Assembly (NCBI GenBank): GCA_029554345.1
Contig: JAKPJF010000068.1
Coordinates: 1 to 55,161, forward strand
Origin: Spirochaetota bacterium
GTDB lineage: Bacteria > Spirochaetota > UBA4802 > JAFGJZ01
Length of the DNA: 55,161 bases
Direction of reading: 5' to 3'
How positions within the stretch are numbered: position 1 is the stretch's first letter; each line of letters starts with the position of its first letter. The position numbers were made by a program, and so were the translations under genes. Below are positions 44,450-53,734 of the stretch, one piece after another. Below the pieces are notes generated by a model. The model ran no database searches. It had not been told where the DNA came from and worked only from the letters and a program-made list of their open reading frames with translations.

Positions 44450-45424
44450 ATGAAAAAGATTATTGTAATTGCGTTTTCTTTGGTTTCTGTATTGGCTGTT
44501 GCCGCAGCAGTTGCCAATAAAAAAATTTCATCAGATGCTGATAAAAAAAATGATGTCAAACAAGATGTTAAAGCCGAATCAAAAGCTTATGTTTTTCCTG
44601 ATTTTTACAGAGGAATTTATCTGACTCAGCCGTCAGGGAAAAATCCTGAAAAACTTGCCCGTTTCATAGAAATGGCAAAAAAATCCAACATCAATACACT
44701 CGTTATCGATGTTCAGCCGGCTCCGGGAAATAAATGCGCGACTCCAGCCGAGAATGTTAAAATGATACTTGACGCCGGTCTTCACCCTATTGCCCGCGTT
44801 GTCTGCTTTCAGGATGGATTAACCGTATATCCGGTTTCAAAGGAAAAGCTTGAATCAATTTATGCAGTAAGTGAGAACGCTGCAAAAAACGGGTTTAGGG
44901 AAATTCAGCTTGATTACATCAGATTTGAGGATTCCTCAAAGTTAAAACATCTCACTTTGGAACAGAGATATTCTTTCGTAGAAACTCTCATTTCAACAAC
45001 AAAAGAAAGAGTAAAATCTTACAATGTACGTGTTGCCGCAGATGTTTTTGGAAGAATTCCTCTAAATGTTAATGATATAATCGGACAGCGAATGGAATCA
45101 ATGGACAAAGTTGCCGATGTAATTTGTCCGATGGCGTATCCTTCGCATTATACATGGAGCCAGAAAATGATGAAGGATCCTTATTATACCGTTTATACAA
45201 CTTCAGTCAGAGCAAAAGAACGAGTTTCTAATGCTCATATTGTTCCGTATATTCAGGCTTTCAAAATGAAAGTTAAAACAAGCGGTCTTTCGTTCCAAAA
45301 ATATCAGGAAGAACAGATAAAAGCGGTTCATGACGCGAAAGTCGGCGGTTATATTTTCTGGAATGCTGCACAGGAATATGCTACTACTTTTCAGGCTCTG
45401 CAGAACTATTATAATATAAAATAA
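44450..45424 (+). CDS. DUF4015-like putative glycoside hydrolase, exported
   Basis: A 324-residue protein with an N-terminal membrane or signal segment (residues ~1-22) and a charged linker, then a TIM-barrel-type domain. Motifs typical of DUF4015/GH13-like proteins are FYRGIYLTQPSG, INTLVIDVQPAPG, GLHPIARVVCFQD, EIQLDYIRFED, VAADVFGRI, VICPMAYPSHY and GGYIFWNA. Family members are thought to act on extracellular polysaccharide; the substrate is unknown. A hairpin terminator follows. Confidence 0.82.
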   Translation: MKKIIVIAFSLVSVLAVAAAVANKKISSDADKKNDVKQDVKAESKAYVFPDFYRGIYLTQPSGKNPEKLARFIEMAKKSNINTLVIDVQPAPGNKCATPAENVKMILDAGLHPIARVVCFQDGLTVYPVSKEKLESIYAVSENAAKNGFREIQLDYIRFEDSSKLKHLTLEQRYSFVETLISTTKERVKSYNVRVAADVFGRIPLNVNDIIGQRMESMDKVADVICPMAYPSHYTWSQKMMKDPYYTVYTTSVRAKERVSNAHIVPYIQAFKMKVKTSGLSFQKYQEEQIKAVHDAKVGGYIFWNAAQEYATTFQALQNYYNIK

Positions 45425-45435
45425 ATAAATCAAAG

Positions 45436-45465
45436 AAAGGCAGCTGCTTAAATCAGACTGCCTTT
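45436..45465. terminator. bidirectional terminator between convergent genes
   Basis: AAAGGCAG (45436-45443) pairs with CTGCCTTT (45458-45465) across a 14-base loop, with T's on the 3' side. It lies between the glycosidase-like gene and the convergent dgkA-PAP2 gene. Confidence 0.7.
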
Positions 45466-45505
45466 TGAGAAATATTCTATTATAATAAAATTAATTTTAA
45501 ATCCG

Positions 45506-46204
45506 TTAAACAGCGAAGACCATAAACATTCCCCAAGTAATAGTTGCTCCAGTCAACATTCCTGCAAAAACCTCGAGCGGTGTGTGAATTTTTTGTACAA
45601 TACGGCTTAAAGATATAACTAAACCAATGAAAATAATTATACTGACTGCAATGATGCTGTCTAAGCTGTATAATGCTGAAACTATTGCTGAAAATGATAA
45701 TGCGGAATGTCCTGAAGGCATTCCGCCGCGTAATGGTGTTCCTTTTCCGAAATAAGATTTAATCATTATTACGGAAAGTGTCACTATCATCATTGCAGAA
45801 AGTGCGATATCACCGTTTTGGTGTTTGATAATCTTAAAACCGTTCATGCAAAAGGATTCAAGATAAGGCAGCAGAATATAGAATGCGGCTATGATTGCAG
45901 TGCCCGCTGAAATTAAAACAGCACCGGCAGCCATATCTTTGGTAACTCTTGCCATTTCGTTCTTTCTCGGTGATACCATATCAACAAGAGTCTCAACAGC
46001 AGAATTGAATATTTCGGAAATGATAACAAGTGCTGCAATTAAAGAAACAATTATGAAATCGTTTTTTTGAACGCCCAAAAGAAAACAAACAATGAGCAGT
46101 ATTATTATTACAAGAAAATGAATTCTGACATGTCTTTGGGTTTTGGCTGCGTGCAAAATTCCTTCAATAGCATAATTTAGTGATTTAACAAATTTTAGTG
46201 GCAT
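45506..46204 (-). CDS. DgkA-type lipid kinase fused to PAP2 phosphatase
   Basis: A 232-residue inner-membrane fusion. Residues ~1-115 are a DgkA/undecaprenol-kinase domain (LNYAIEGILHAAKTQRHVRIH ... EIFNSAVETLVDMVSP with the catalytic Glu, KDMAAGAVL). Residues ~120-232 are a PAP2 domain with the three phosphatase motifs (KSYFGKGTPLRGG, MPSGHSALSFS, SRIVQKIHTPLEV). It should phosphorylate and dephosphorylate diacylglycerol or undecaprenol species, so it may buffer the lipid-carrier pool for envelope synthesis. Both catalytic sites look intact. Confidence 0.87.
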   Translation of the reverse strand: MPLKFVKSLNYAIEGILHAAKTQRHVRIHFLVIIILLIVCFLLGVQKNDFIIVSLIAALVIISEIFNSAVETLVDMVSPRKNEMARVTKDMAAGAVLISAGTAIIAAFYILLPYLESFCMNGFKIIKHQNGDIALSAMMIVTLSVIMIKSYFGKGTPLRGGMPSGHSALSFSAIVSALYSLDSIIAVSIIIFIGLVISLSRIVQKIHTPLEVFAGMLTGATITWGMFMVFAV

Positions 46205-46313
46205 AATGAACCTGTTTATAATTAATTTAAATTTAAGAATTTTAAGTCAAACAAAATTAAGAATCAGTTTATATTTTCCTTGATAAAAAAGGCATAGTAA
46301 AAAACAAAAAAGT

Positions 46314-46739
46314 ATGAGTAATTATTTCATATCGCATGAGAAATATGCCGAACTTTGTCATAAACTGCTTTATATCGCAGAAACAAAGGGAATTCATTAT
46401 GACGGAATAATCTGCCCTCTCAAAGGCGGTTTTTTCCTTTCATATTTTATGAGCCGCAATTTGTCTCTGCCCATCAAATATGTCGAAATATCAAGTTATA
46501 AGGGAAAATCACGCGGAGACTTTATTATAGGAGATCTTCCGGAGCTTCAATCAGGAAGGTATATCCTTTGTGACGATATTTATGATTCCGGTGAGACTGT
46601 AAGAAAAATCAAGGAAATATTCAATAACGTAATAATTGATGTATATGTTCTTGTATCAAGAAAAAATCTTGATGAAATTACTGCTGGAGAAATCATTGGA
46701 TCCGACAATTGGGTAGATTTTTATTGGGAACATATATGA
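46314..46739 (+). CDS. phosphoribosyltransferase
   Basis: A 141-residue type I phosphoribosyltransferase. The PRPP motif is YILCDDIYDSGETVRKI, with an upstream IICPLKGGFFLSYFMSR loop. It resembles purine salvage enzymes of the Gpt/Hpt group. The stop overlaps the next gene by ATGA; that gene encodes a cobalamin/iron-type binding protein, so coupling may be incidental. Confidence 0.78.
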   Translation: MSNYFISHEKYAELCHKLLYIAETKGIHYDGIICPLKGGFFLSYFMSRNLSLPIKYVEISSYKGKSRGDFIIGDLPELQSGRYILCDDIYDSGETVRKIKEIFNNVIIDVYVLVSRKNLDEITAGEIIGSDNWVDFYWEHI

Positions 46740-47518
46740 GAATACTTATCTCTATTTTCCTTTTACTTTTTTTATCATGTAAAAGCACTTCATCTTCAAA
46801 TACTGAACACTGTTATAAACGGATTGTTTCACTTTCGCCTTCAATTACAAGAATGATTATAGATATGGGAAAATCGTATCTTCTTGTCGGAATCACTCCG
46901 TTTTGTCCGGCAGTGAAAAACGCCGAACTTATAGGAAATTCCATAATACCCAGCATGGAGAAAATTATTTCTTTAAATCCTGATCTTGTGATAATGAGTA
47001 TTGAAGATGAAACCATGATAAAGAATGAGCAGATTGAATGTGCCGGGATAGAAATATTGTATTTAATAGAAAATGAAAGTTATACGGATATTGAAGATAA
47101 CTATCGCTTGATTGCCGATAAATTGAATTATAATCCTGACAGCAAATTGACTGATTACAAAAAAATCGTGACTTCGTTTTCTCCGGGAAAAATGAAAAAA
47201 GCAGTTATACTGTTAAATTCAGTTCCGCTTGTTGCAGTGAGTTCAAATTCATTTATGTCTGATGCCGCTCTAGCTGCAGGATTTTCAAACATAATAAAGA
47301 CTAAAAACCCCTACCCGTTTATTTCACTTGAATATCTTGCTGATTTAAATCCGGATATAATACTGATTTCAGATATCGGCGGTGCTGACGAACTTCATAA
47401 TGTTTTAAATCGAATCGGTTTGAAAAATATTGCTTTGCAGATATATAATTCTGAAAATTCTTGTTACTATACCCCAAGTGATTTCATAGCTTCCATTAAA
47501 AGCTTTAAGGGAAAATGA
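46736..47518 (+). CDS. ABC transporter substrate-binding lipoprotein (BtuF/FepB type)
   Basis: A ~260-residue lipoprotein. ATG 46736 overlaps the upstream stop and gives the signal peptide MRILISIFLLLFLSC with an acylated Cys. The mature domain has RIVSLSPSITRMI and LNPDLVIMS, the pattern of helical-backbone binding proteins for cobalamin or ferric siderophores. It overlaps the permease by 4 bp. No ATPase gene follows, so this half-operon must borrow one. Confidence 0.83.
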   Translation: MRILISIFLLLFLSCKSTSSSNTEHCYKRIVSLSPSITRMIIDMGKSYLLVGITPFCPAVKNAELIGNSIIPSMEKIISLNPDLVIMSIEDETMIKNEQIECAGIEILYLIENESYTDIEDNYRLIADKLNYNPDSKLTDYKKIVTSFSPGKMKKAVILLNSVPLVAVSSNSFMSDAALAAGFSNIIKTKNPYPFISLEYLADLNPDIILISDIGGADELHNVLNRIGLKNIALQIYNSENSCYYTPSDFIASIKSFKGK

Positions 47519-48468
47519 AACTTAAATATTTAATTCTGCCTTCTATCGCTCTGCTTTATGTTATTTTCCTTTCTTCAGGAGGAGATTTCATAAACGTGTT
47601 TTCATTAAGCCAAAACACTCCTGATTATTTTATTATAATCAATCTGCGCATTCCAAGATTAATAATAGCATCAATAACCGGAGCTTCCTTAGCTCTAAGC
47701 GCTCTGGTATTTCAATCAATATTCAGAAATCCTCTTGCCGAAGCTTATACAACCGGAGTTTCAGGCGGAGCTTCTTTTGCCGCAGCATTTGCTATAATAT
47801 TTGCAATGCCTTCTTCGTCTATTCCGCTTTTTGCTTTTGCAGGAGCTTCGTTTTCAGCCGCAGTTACGGTAATTGCGGCAAAACGTTTCGAACTTTCTGA
47901 TTCAAGACTTATTCTCTTTGGGGTAAGTTTAAATATGTTTTTTTCATCAGCAGTTATGTTATTGTTTTCATTTTCTGAATCCAGAGCCGTACACAAAGCG
48001 TTGTCATGGATGATGGGAGATATATCGATTGCAAGATTTGAATTAACTCCGTTTATAATTCCGGTATTTATTATATCATTTTTAGTGATACTTTATAATT
48101 ATCAAAAACTTACAATTATTTCCTTCGGAGAATCCTTTAGAATCGGATCAGGAATAAGAAATTCTGATATTTTAATTCTTTTTCTTGCAGCCTCAGCACT
48201 TGTTTCTATTTCCGTTTCAGCAGCCGGAGTTATTCCGTTTGTCGGATTGATTATTCCGCATCTCGTGAGACACTTCGCAGGAGAGAGTACAAAAAAATTA
48301 ATATTACTTGTTCCTGTTTGCGGAGCTGTTTTTTTAGCATTATGCGATACTTTTGCAAGATCAGTTTTTTATCCCTTTGAAATTCCAGCAGGAATAATAA
48401 CAGGTTTCGCAGGCGGCGCATTTTTTCTTTTAATAATATTTAAAGGAACTGCCCGAAAAGTTATTTAG
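47515..48468 (+). CDS. ABC transporter permease (BtuC/FecCD type)
   Basis: A 317-residue permease with about nine or ten helices. Typical FecCD segments are LRIPRLIIASITGASLALSALVFQSIFRNPLAEAYTTGVSGGA and AGVIPFVGLIIPHLVRHFAG. It imports cobalamin, heme or an iron chelate with the upstream binding protein. The gene is followed by a dprA-like gene instead of the expected BtuD ATPase. Confidence 0.88.
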   Translation: MKLKYLILPSIALLYVIFLSSGGDFINVFSLSQNTPDYFIIINLRIPRLIIASITGASLALSALVFQSIFRNPLAEAYTTGVSGGASFAAAFAIIFAMPSSSIPLFAFAGASFSAAVTVIAAKRFELSDSRLILFGVSLNMFFSSAVMLLFSFSESRAVHKALSWMMGDISIARFELTPFIIPVFIISFLVILYNYQKLTIISFGESFRIGSGIRNSDILILFLAASALVSISVSAAGVIPFVGLIIPHLVRHFAGESTKKLILLVPVCGAVFLALCDTFARSVFYPFEIPAGIITGFAGGAFFLLIIFKGTARKVI

Positions 48469-48483
48469 TTATATGGAGAAATA

Positions 48484-49413
48484 ATGAACAGAAATACACA
48501 GTGGATTGCACTTGAACGCGCTGAAGGAATAGGAAGTGCTTCAATTTCTGAAATATATGAAACGCTTAAATCTTTATCGCTTAACATAGAAGATTTATTT
48601 TCTCTTTCTGAAAAGGAAATTAGAGAAGAATTTTCTTTTAAAGAAAGTATTATTAAAGGTATCATTTCTGCAATAAAAATATCTGATGAAATTGAAGATG
48701 ATTGCGCTGATATGGAAGAAGTCGGAATTAAACCGCTATTCATATTCAGCAAAGATTACCCGGAAATTTTAAAACAGCGGTTGGGGAACTCCGCTCCTCC
48801 AATTCTATATTTAATGGGTTCTCCGCAGATTCTTAATGAACCTCTTGCTGCAGTTCTCGCTCATTCAGAAACCAGCGAGAAAGGTTCAATGATTATATTT
48901 AAAGGAGCTAAAGCCCTGGCTTCTCATTCAATTACTACTGTCGGAAATATGAGCAAAGGCGGGGGGTCTATTCTTCACAGATCAACTATCGAAGCAGGAG
49001 GAAAAACAATCGGAATTCTCCCCTGTGGATTTTTCACTTACACTATGACTGATAAAATTCAATCTATCTATAATCCTGACAATTTTCTAATTATTTCACC
49101 TTTTTATCTAAAAGAAGAATTCAATATTTTCAGGGCAATAGAAAGAAACAAATTGATATGCGCTTTATCTAAAGCCGTGTTCATTGTTGAATCCCCTGCA
49201 AAGGATGAAGGTGGAATCTTCGAAGCTGCGAAATCATCTCAGAAAATGCATATTCCGCTTTTTACTGCGGAATATGCAGAATATTCAGAACCATCGATGG
49301 GAAACCCTACACTAATTAAAGAATACGGAGCCCAGCCTATTAGAGGAAGGAAAGATGAAAACGGTGTAAGTCCCAATCTTGATGCATTTATTGCAAAAAT
49401 TAAGTTTACCTAA
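48484..49413 (+). CDS. divergent DprA-like DNA-protecting protein
   Basis: A 309-residue protein. The N-terminal half has a helix-hairpin-helix-like segment (ERAEGIGSASISEIYETL), then the DprA Rossmann domain: DYPEILKQRLGNSAPPILYLMGSP, GKTIGILPCGFF and AVFIVESPAKDEGG. DprA loads RecA on incoming single strands in transformation. The usual GSR motif after the ILY-G strand and the SG-(L/M)-A-x-GID motif are not recognisable (LAHSET and TTVGNMSKGGG instead). It is therefore a divergent member, possibly with altered DNA binding. It lies 15 bp after the permease. Confidence 0.75.
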   Translation: MNRNTQWIALERAEGIGSASISEIYETLKSLSLNIEDLFSLSEKEIREEFSFKESIIKGIISAIKISDEIEDDCADMEEVGIKPLFIFSKDYPEILKQRLGNSAPPILYLMGSPQILNEPLAAVLAHSETSEKGSMIIFKGAKALASHSITTVGNMSKGGGSILHRSTIEAGGKTIGILPCGFFTYTMTDKIQSIYNPDNFLIISPFYLKEEFNIFRAIERNKLICALSKAVFIVESPAKDEGGIFEAAKSSQKMHIPLFTAEYAEYSEPSMGNPTLIKEYGAQPIRGRKDENGVSPNLDAFIAKIKFT

Positions 49414-50012
49414 TTTTTCAGTTTATTCATGGACATATCATGAAGCCGTGAAAAAAACATAACTGCAATAATAGCGCCTATTGTTGCATAAAGCATATCC
49501 GACTGTGTATCCCAAACATATCCTTGTGTTCCGAGAAATGAATCCGCCGATTCTCCGGTAGCAACCGATACCCACCATTCAACAAATTCATAAAATGCAC
49601 TTATTGCAAGACAAATAGAAACAACGATATATTTCAGCCAGTTTTTGCCATTGACGACTTTTAATCTGACAAGAAGTTCTCTCGCAATAAATGCAGGAAC
49701 AAAACCCTGCATAAAATGACCGACTTTGTCATAATTATTCCTCTCAAGACCGAATGCATCTTTGAAATAATTAAATAGTGGAACTTCTGCGTAAGTATAT
49801 TTTGCTCCTATTAATAATACAAAACAGTGAACGAGAATAAATGAATACACAAACCAAGAAAATTTGAATTTTTTATAAGTCAGAGATAGAATCAAAAAAA
49901 ATAAAATTGCGGGAGCAGCTTCTAGAAACCATGTAAAATAATCATGAGGATTTATAAGTGACCAGATAAACACCGCAAAAAACAAAATTATATAAACTGT
50001 TATTCTTTTCAT
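49410..50012 (-). CDS. DUF2238 (YjdF-like) inner-membrane protein
   Basis: A 200-residue membrane protein with five or six helices. The conserved segments of DUF2238 are seen: YAEVPLFNYFKD, NNYDKVGHFMQGFVPA, AFYEFVEWWVSVATGESADSFLGTQGYVWDTQSDMLYA. Function is unknown. It overlaps the convergent dprA-like gene by 4 bp. Confidence 0.85.
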   Translation of the reverse strand: MKRITVYIILFFAVFIWSLINPHDYFTWFLEAAPAILFFLILSLTYKKFKFSWFVYSFILVHCFVLLIGAKYTYAEVPLFNYFKDAFGLERNNYDKVGHFMQGFVPAFIARELLVRLKVVNGKNWLKYIVVSICLAISAFYEFVEWWVSVATGESADSFLGTQGYVWDTQSDMLYATIGAIIAVMFFSRLHDMSMNKLKN

Positions 50013-50065
50013 ACTGCCTCGTTTTAGTTATAATCAGTCATATATTTACAACTGATATGAGTTCT

Positions 50066-50731
50066 TTATTTTATATTACTTATAAAGGAATTCCAGATTG
50101 TCATTGTTCTGTCCTTATAATATTCATCTTTAAAACCTCTAAGATCTACCTTCAAACCGCCCTTCTTCTTATAATAAATATCGGCTAAACCTGCTTTATC
50201 ATTTCCGAGATAGATTTCAATCCTTGAATATCCTTGTTTCTCGATCCGTTTTACTGCCAATCCTTCATTCATTATATAAGAACAGAAAGTTTCGGCATAT
50301 GATATTCTTTCATTTTCTGTATCGTTCAGAGCCGGCTTCGACATTGCTCCTTTTTTTGCAAGAGTGTCGGCAACTTCATTATATTCATCACCTGAATGTG
50401 CTTTTACTTTTATCCATTTGATGATGATTCCTGATTCTTTTACAAATGAAGCATAATCTTTTGTAAGTTTGATGTTGGTTTTCCATTTTCCTTGTGCCCA
50501 AGATGAAACACCTTCATAATCATAGTGAATCATAATATCATTTACAGAGTTTTCTTTGCACCAAAGCAAAACTTTTTTAGCAGCTTCAATTTCTCCAGCA
50601 ACCTGCCGATGCGATCCGTCAGAATCAACATATCCTGATTCTTGATGTATAACATCATTTTCACGAACAATTACGAAACCATAGCCGGTATTGCCATTAA
50701 TAAATGATCCATCAACATAAGCTTTATACAT
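50066..50731 (-). CDS. type 1 ribonuclease H with C-terminal extension
   Basis: A 221-residue protein. Residues 1-130 form the RNase HI fold with all four metal-binding acids: Asp7 (AYVDGSF), Glu47, Asp71 (HYDYEG) and Asp122 (EVADTLAKKG), plus His112. It should cleave RNA in RNA-DNA hybrids. The last ~90 residues are not part of standard RNase HI (~155 residues) and are unassigned. It overlaps tyrA by 8 bp, so the two are co-transcribed. Confidence 0.85.
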   Translation of the reverse strand: MYKAYVDGSFINGNTGYGFVIVRENDVIHQESGYVDSDGSHRQVAGEIEAAKKVLLWCKENSVNDIMIHYDYEGVSSWAQGKWKTNIKLTKDYASFVKESGIIIKWIKVKAHSGDEYNEVADTLAKKGAMSKPALNDTENERISYAETFCSYIMNEGLAVKRIEKQGYSRIEIYLGNDKAGLADIYYKKKGGLKVDLRGFKDEYYKDRTMTIWNSFISNIK

Positions 50732-51575
50732 CAGATCCGGACCCCTTTAGCTTTGATGCGAAATCAATTATTCTGTCTGTCCTTTTCTCTGCATCTATTT
50801 TTGTGTCTCCGAGATAATCCGATGCAAGTTTAAACTGTTCTATAAAACTTTCCCTGTCTTTGCTTATTACTGATTCTAAAAGTTCCTGAGATGTTTTAAT
50901 ATATGTTTCAAGAATTTCAGGCACTTTTGGATTAGATATGGCAATATCGGCATATAATTCGGGATTTTGATTCAAAATTCTCTCAGCAAAATCAACCCTC
51001 ATCCGGTAAACAGGTGAAGCGAATTTTTCAATTTCTTCAGGAACGGCATTCATTTTTCTCATCGTATTTACCAGCGTTATTGAAGTAAAATGAATAAGAC
51101 CTTGTACAATTGCCATTACTTCGTCATGTTTTTCGGGAGTCGAAATTTCAATTAAAGCTCCGGCTTTCTTAAACATTGCCGAAATTTCAGAAATCCATTT
51201 ATTTCCACGGGCAGGAGTAAGAACAATAACCTGATTCTGAAGATTATTTACCGAAGGTCCGAAAACAGGATGACAGCCGATAACTTCACAGGTTGAATTT
51301 TCAAGCATTGCGTCAACTTCACGTTTTTTCAGGGAAGTGAAATCCATCAGTAAAGAATCTTTATTTACAAGAGGTGCTATGCGCTTTATAACTTCAATAG
51401 TGTGATTTATTGGTACTGTAACTATTACTATATCATTTGTCCTGGCACATTCCTCAGGAGTAACAGCTGTATGTCTGGATGAAACCGTTACAGTATGACC
51501 CATTGATGCAAAAACGCCGGAAAATAGAGAACCCATGCCTCCTGTTCCGCCGATTATTCCAATTTTTCGGTGCAT
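50724..51575 (-). CDS. tyrA: prephenate dehydrogenase
   Basis: A 283-residue monofunctional TyrA that oxidises prephenate (or arogenate) in tyrosine synthesis. The N-terminal NAD fold has GIIGGTGGMGSLFSG. VTVPINHTIEVI and CHPVFGPSV (the conserved His of the active site) follow, then the all-helical dimerisation domain. There is no fused chorismate mutase. ATG 51575 is the first gene of the tyrA-RNase H pair. Confidence 0.9.
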   Translation of the reverse strand: MHRKIGIIGGTGGMGSLFSGVFASMGHTVTVSSRHTAVTPEECARTNDIVIVTVPINHTIEVIKRIAPLVNKDSLLMDFTSLKKREVDAMLENSTCEVIGCHPVFGPSVNNLQNQVIVLTPARGNKWISEISAMFKKAGALIEISTPEKHDEVMAIVQGLIHFTSITLVNTMRKMNAVPEEIEKFASPVYRMRVDFAERILNQNPELYADIAISNPKVPEILETYIKTSQELLESVISKDRESFIEQFKLASDYLGDTKIDAEKRTDRIIDFASKLKGSGSDV

Positions 51576-51724
51576 TCAATTACCTTTGATTAAATAATGA
51601 CGATTCATGTCATTGCAATGATCACAATTTCCAATAATCCTGTAAACAAATTTCTTTTTATGTTTTTTTTGAAATTTACTTTACAGAGTTTAAAAGTAAA
51701 ATATTCTGGACGCAGTGGTGTTAT

Positions 51725-52540
51725 ATGGAACTCGGTAGTATTTTCAAGCCTGAAAACGTTCTGTTTCTTACAAGTAATGAAAAACAAGTTGCAATCAAAG
51801 AAATGATTTCTCACCTTGAATCACAGAAAAAAATAAATTCAACTCCCCGCTATTACGCACAGGTGATTCATCGTGAATCTCTCGAAAATACAGGCATAGG
51901 CAATGGATTTGCCATTCCTCATGCAAGAACAGATTCGGTTAACGAATTAAATTTTGTTTTTGGAATTTCTTCAGAAGGAATTAGCTATTCCAGTTATGAT
52001 AATAAAAATGTTAAATACCTTCTTCTTTGCATTTTCCCGACATCAATGAGTACTGAATATCTTTTCCTTGTAAGTATGATCGCCAAAATATTTTCTGTTA
52101 AAAAAAACCGTGATGAACTTGATGGAGCAAAATCAAGTGATGATGTATATTCAATACTCAAAAAGCATTCAGAAAATTATTATGAAAATATTGATTCAAA
52201 CAAACCTGTTCAAATGGATCATTCGGCAAATCTTGCAGGCGTACCTACTTCCGATCTTGAGCTTTTAATCAGACTTGACCGGTTAAACAGATTATATGAT
52301 GATACAAAGAATCCGGAAATACATTCAAAAATTGAATCACTTTGCGGATTAATCGACAAACGATCATTTGCGTATTATGAAAAAATGCGAAGTAAATGTT
52401 CTGAACCTTTTGCCATTGTTGAGAAGAATACTTGTTCCGGATGCCACATGAACATTCCGCCTATAGAAATAAACGAAATAATGGAAAGAAATAAAATTTC
52501 AATATGCTCTTATTGCGGCAGATTTCTGATTATTTTATAG
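51725..52540 (+). CDS. PtsN-like PTS IIA domain fused to a C4 zinc-ribbon
   Basis: A 271-residue fusion. Residues ~1-150 are a fructose/nitrogen-type IIA domain with the phosphorylatable His66 in GNGFAIPHARTD. Residues ~185-271 resemble the C-terminal part of the DUF164/CdsZ-like C4 zinc-ribbon family: a helix, then CSGCHMNIPP ... CSYCGRF. Phosphorylation by the PTS chain (ptsI is at 40,681) would control whatever the ribbon binds, probably nucleic acid or a protein. The gene is monocistronic, divergent from tyrA, and convergent with cardiolipin synthase, whose end it overlaps by 6 bp. Confidence 0.85.
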   Translation: MELGSIFKPENVLFLTSNEKQVAIKEMISHLESQKKINSTPRYYAQVIHRESLENTGIGNGFAIPHARTDSVNELNFVFGISSEGISYSSYDNKNVKYLLLCIFPTSMSTEYLFLVSMIAKIFSVKKNRDELDGAKSSDDVYSILKKHSENYYENIDSNKPVQMDHSANLAGVPTSDLELLIRLDRLNRLYDDTKNPEIHSKIESLCGLIDKRSFAYYEKMRSKCSEPFAIVEKNTCSGCHMNIPPIEINEIMERNKISICSYCGRFLIIL

Positions 52541-53734
52541 AAATTTTCTGAATCTATACGAAAGCCACTGCAAGACGAAGTGTATAACAGATCTTCTCTC
52601 GTAATGTTCCAGGGTCAGCTGTTTAGATTTAAAAATATCCTTATTGAAAATTTCTTTCATATTATTACCGAAATCCTGATCGAGAATGACCGCATTAATC
52701 TCAAGATTATAATTAACACTTCTGCGGTCAAGATTTGCTGATCCGATAGTAGACCAAATTCCGTCAATTACTGCTGTTTTTGCGTGCAGAACAGAATAGT
52801 CATATTCGTAGATTTTAACACCATGCTTCAGAAATCTTTTATAAAGATACATTCCTGCGTATCTTACTATCGGTATATCAGTCTTTTTAGGAAGAATTAG
52901 ACATACATCTACTCCCTTCATTGCAGAATTAATCAATGCTCTGTATATTTTTGAATCAGGAACAAAGTAGGCATTTGTAATGTAAATAAATTCTTTTGCG
53001 TTTCTGATAGCTGAAAGATAAGATTCTTTTATCGGTTTAATATTTCTTCTGGTTTTACTTGAAAGAATCATAACAAGTTTCCCGTCCTGCTTGCTTAATT
53101 CCGGAAAATAAGAAGCAAAATCAGAAATTATTCCGCCGCTTCGTATATAGTTTTCCATAAAAAAATACTGGATATCTTTAACAGCGGGTCCTTCTATTTT
53201 AATATGAGTATCACGCCACTCATTGCCCTGATATTTTTTCCCTGCATATTCATTACCTATATTCATGCCGCCGATAAATGCAGTTTTGCCGTCAATAACC
53301 ATAAGCTTTCTGTGATCTCGAAGATTTATTTTAAATATCTTTCTTATATTGAATATAGGATGAAATTCTATAATATCAATACCTGAAGATTTCATAAAAT
53401 CGAAGAGTTTAGAATTTGTCTGTACTGATCCGATTGAATCATATATAAGATTAATTTCAACACCGCGTGCCGATGCTTTTACGAGCTCTTTTGCAATTAA
53501 CCATCCTACATTATCGCTGTTAAAAATATAAGTTTCAAGATTAATGCTTTTTTTCGCTTTTTTAATTGAAGATAATATCAATGAAAAACATTCGTCTCCG
53601 TCTGTTATAACTTTGATATTATTTCCTCCTGAAAGACCTCCAATTCTGAGTTTTCTCATCTCTCTTAAATACTTTGGAAGAAAGTAGCGGTTTTTTAACG
53701 ATTTAAGATGTGAAATGTTACTGAGATCACTCAT
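52535..53734 (-). CDS. cardiolipin synthase-like phospholipase D
   Basis: A 399-residue protein with two HKD motifs: HRKLMVIDGKTAFIGG (His141, Lys143, Asp148) and HAKTAVIDGIWSTIGSANLD (~316). It is of the bacterial cardiolipin-synthase type that condenses two phosphatidylglycerols. The N-terminal membrane helices common to ClsA are missing, which is like the ClsB or C type; membrane attachment may be peripheral. The start overlaps clpC by 4 bp, so both are likely on one transcript. Confidence 0.87.
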   Translation of the reverse strand: MSDLSNISHLKSLKNRYFLPKYLREMRKLRIGGLSGGNNIKVITDGDECFSLILSSIKKAKKSINLETYIFNSDNVGWLIAKELVKASARGVEINLIYDSIGSVQTNSKLFDFMKSSGIDIIEFHPIFNIRKIFKINLRDHRKLMVIDGKTAFIGGMNIGNEYAGKKYQGNEWRDTHIKIEGPAVKDIQYFFMENYIRSGGIISDFASYFPELSKQDGKLVMILSSKTRRNIKPIKESYLSAIRNAKEFIYITNAYFVPDSKIYRALINSAMKGVDVCLILPKKTDIPIVRYAGMYLYKRFLKHGVKIYEYDYSVLHAKTAVIDGIWSTIGSANLDRRSVNYNLEINAVILDQDFGNNMKEIFNKDIFKSKQLTLEHYERRSVIHFVLQWLSYRFRKFL

